From Niabella yanshanensis (GTDB taxonomy: Bacteria > Bacteroidota > Bacteroidia > Chitinophagales > Chitinophagaceae): a stretch of 64,000 nucleotides of DNA. The stretch lies in assembly GCF_034424215.1 (NCBI RefSeq), contig NZ_CP139960.1, forward strand, positions 4,154,001-4,218,000, given 5' to 3'. Each line of letters starts with the position of its first letter. Positions within the stretch are counted from its first letter, which is position 1. The notes below the pieces were generated by a model, which ran no database searches, was not told the origin of the DNA, and worked only from the letters and a program-made list of their open reading frames with translations. Shown here in pieces: positions 62,672-64,000 of this stretch. The translations under genes were made by a program, and so were the position numbers.

Positions 62672-63784
62672 CTACCCTGCGTTGGCTATTCCAGGCGCTG
62701 CCGGGTTCAGCCAGTCGTCTATCTTATCAAACAGCAATTGCCAGAGTGTTCGTTCTGCTACAACAAACCGGGCCTGCAGCGATAATCCTTTTTTCAGCTT
62801 CTCGGGGAAGCCATTTTTTAAATGCAGCTGTGTAGTATCAAAACTGCAGCGTACTTTAAATACCAGCTGTTCATTCACTACTGAAAAGTCATTGTCGATA
62901 CTTAAAATTGTCCCGGTAAGCACACCAAAATAGTTATAGTCAAAAGCGTCGACCTGGAATCTTGCAGCCTGTCCTGTTTTGAGTAAACCTACATCCCGCG
63001 TATTTACATAACATTCTGCAATCAGGCTGCTTTCGGGCGATAGGGTAGCAATGGTTTGTCCTGCCTGTACCATGCTTCCTTCATATAAGCTATTGATGCC
63101 TTGAATTACGCCGCTTACCGGTGCTTTTATCTGGAAGTTTTTTTGATCAGCCAGTATTTTGCTTCCGGCAGCCTGAAGTTGTGATAGCTCAGCTTCGTAG
63201 GTTGCCAGCTCCTGCTGCCATTGGGCTAGCTGGTTGCGCGTAAATGCCTCGTAAGCCGCCAGTAGTTTTTCATTTTCAACCTGCTTGTCAAAGGCTTCTT
63301 TAGGAGCAATTACTTTGTCTTTTAAAAGGGTATTATTAATGTCCAGCTCCCGCTGCACTTTTCTAAGTGAAGCCTGTTGATCAGCCAGTTGGTATTTAAA
63401 CCGGTTGAGTTGTTGCTTGTATAGGGCGCTACTTAAACTATTAAAGGAAACATTGCCATGAGACGTGGTAAGTATTTTAAGGTCATGTATAAACAGCGTG
63501 CGTTGGTTGATGTCGTAGTTATTACTTACAGCCTGCACCGGAGATACTTCATCTTTAATAATGGCGATTATCTCACCCGCTTGCACCAGCTCACCCTCTT
63601 TGTAAAAGAGTTTTTCTACGATGCCTGAAACAACCGGTTTTATATCGCTACGTTCGGTTACAGGACGGGTAATACCGGTAGCCCGGGTAGAAATAGTGGT
63701 GGAGATGAAGGGCAATGCAACCAATGCCGCCATTACCATAACCAGGGTGACAAGATAGATTATGGAAGTTTTTGGGAAATTCAT
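62672..63784 (-). CDS. HlyD-family secretion adaptor
   Basis: The 370-residue protein has one N-terminal membrane helix (about 8-28), two lipoyl half-motifs (KPVVSGIVEKLFYKEGELVQAG near 48-70; QIKAPVSGVIQGINSLYEGSMV near 220-240, in parts), a long coiled-coil hairpin (about 115-210) and a beta-barrel. It pairs with the C39-ABC exporter encoded next in the operon, joining it to the TolC channel. Starts 18 bp after a 38-codon peptide gene. Confidence 0.92.
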   Translation of the reverse strand: MNFPKTSIIYLVTLVMVMAALVALPFISTTISTRATGITRPVTERSDIKPVVSGIVEKLFYKEGELVQAGEIIAIIKDEVSPVQAVSNNYDINQRTLFIHDLKILTTSHGNVSFNSLSSALYKQQLNRFKYQLADQQASLRKVQRELDINNTLLKDKVIAPKEAFDKQVENEKLLAAYEAFTRNQLAQWQQELATYEAELSQLQAAGSKILADQKNFQIKAPVSGVIQGINSLYEGSMVQAGQTIATLSPESSLIAECYVNTRDVGLLKTGQAARFQVDAFDYNYFGVLTGTILSIDNDFSVVNEQLVFKVRCSFDTTQLHLKNGFPEKLKKGLSLQARFVVAERTLWQLLFDKIDDWLNPAAPGIANAG

Positions 63785-63802
63785 AGGTGTAAAAAATGGT
63801 TA

Positions 63803-63919
63803 TCATTGGGAATTGTAGCCATCCAGGAAACCTTGTTTGGCATCTTCCCAGTCAAGGATGAGCCATACTGTAAGCACTATTATAATAATTATATAGATGG
63901 TTCGTTCATTTAATTTCAT
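63803..63919 (-). CDS. 38-residue membrane peptide before the secretion genes
   Basis: The frame from the ATG at 63919 gives a short basic start, a strongly hydrophobic helix (IYIIIIIVLTVWLILDW, about residues 8-24) and an acidic/aromatic tail with DAKQGFLDGYNSQ. It is too short for ordinary gene calls. It ends 18 bp before hlyD on the same strand, so it is probably co-transcribed. No double-Gly leader is visible, so it is more likely a small membrane partner of the exporter than its cargo. I do not recognise a family. Confidence 0.6.
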   Translation of the reverse strand: MKLNERTIYIIIIIVLTVWLILDWEDAKQGFLDGYNSQ

Positions 63920-64000
63920 AGCGGAGTGGGTTATGTTATTAAAGAAAATAATTACATTTTATGCTGTTCTAGGCAAGATATTTCTTGAGAAGAAAAACGC

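Noticed and set aside
1-64000. tRNA, rRNA, CRISPR arrays or prophage
   Set aside because: No such sequence patterns were recognised in the gaps between genes on either strand, by eye only; a tRNAscan or CRISPR-finder run would settle it.

Overview
The window reads as chromosomal DNA of a member of the Bacteroidota, most likely family Chitinophagaceae; the genus cannot be fixed from sequence alone. The evidence is a SusC/SusD pair followed by DUF5000- and DUF4998-type lipoproteins, several TonB-dependent outer-membrane receptors, DUF5686, DUF2752, TM2 and DUF1080 proteins, a MoxR/DUF58/BatA operon, and many start regions preceded by the Bacteroidota -7 promoter element TAnnTTTG. No rRNA, tRNA, CRISPR array or phage module was seen.

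Layout. 1-5.7 kb: two tandem outer-membrane beta-barrel receptors (the first cut by the window edge) and a small lipoprotein. 5.7-11 kb: housekeeping genes (long-chain acyl-CoA synthetase, a TPR protein, glutamine-dependent NAD synthetase). 11-15 kb: MoxR ATPase, DUF58, a membrane protein and BatA; the operon stops there, without batB-E. 15-25.7 kb: a glycan- or glycoside-type locus (SusC, SusD, two lipoproteins) convergent with a Gfo/Idh/MocA oxidoreductase and a DUF1080 hydrolase. 25.7-39.7 kb: ArfB, a dtd-MazG-YihY operon, a TetR regulator, a FAD dehydrogenase, lipoproteins, a TonB receptor, TM2/DUF2752, a Nat-type ABC exporter, an S1/P1-like hydrolase and a phosphoesterase. 39764-41141: one complete IS3-family element with inverted repeats, a TAG target duplication and an A9 frameshift site. 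41-48 kb: cytochrome-b-like membrane protein, rpe, DUF5686, PhoH, a YiiX-like lipoprotein and an unknown membrane protein.

47.4-57 kb is the most unusual part. A mycothiol-dependent maleylpyruvate isomerase-like gene is broken by one base. The last ~115 bp of queA plus its terminator are duplicated, and a secreted protein of unknown function sits between the copies. Two paralogous Cys-containing secreted proteins lie above an orphan double-ATPase. At 56.3 kb is a barnase/barstar pair whose RNase reading frame is split: the hydrophobic N-terminus is in one frame and the RNase in the -1 frame, joined at a U_UUU_UUA heptamer with a 6-bp hairpin 7 nt downstream.

57-64 kb (minus strand) is a secretion operon. 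In transcription order it has a 38-residue membrane peptide, a HlyD adaptor, a C39-peptidase ABC exporter, a TolC-type outer-membrane protein, a second (MacA/RND-type) adaptor and a secreted VOC protein. The exported peptide is not identifiable here and may be encoded beyond the right edge.
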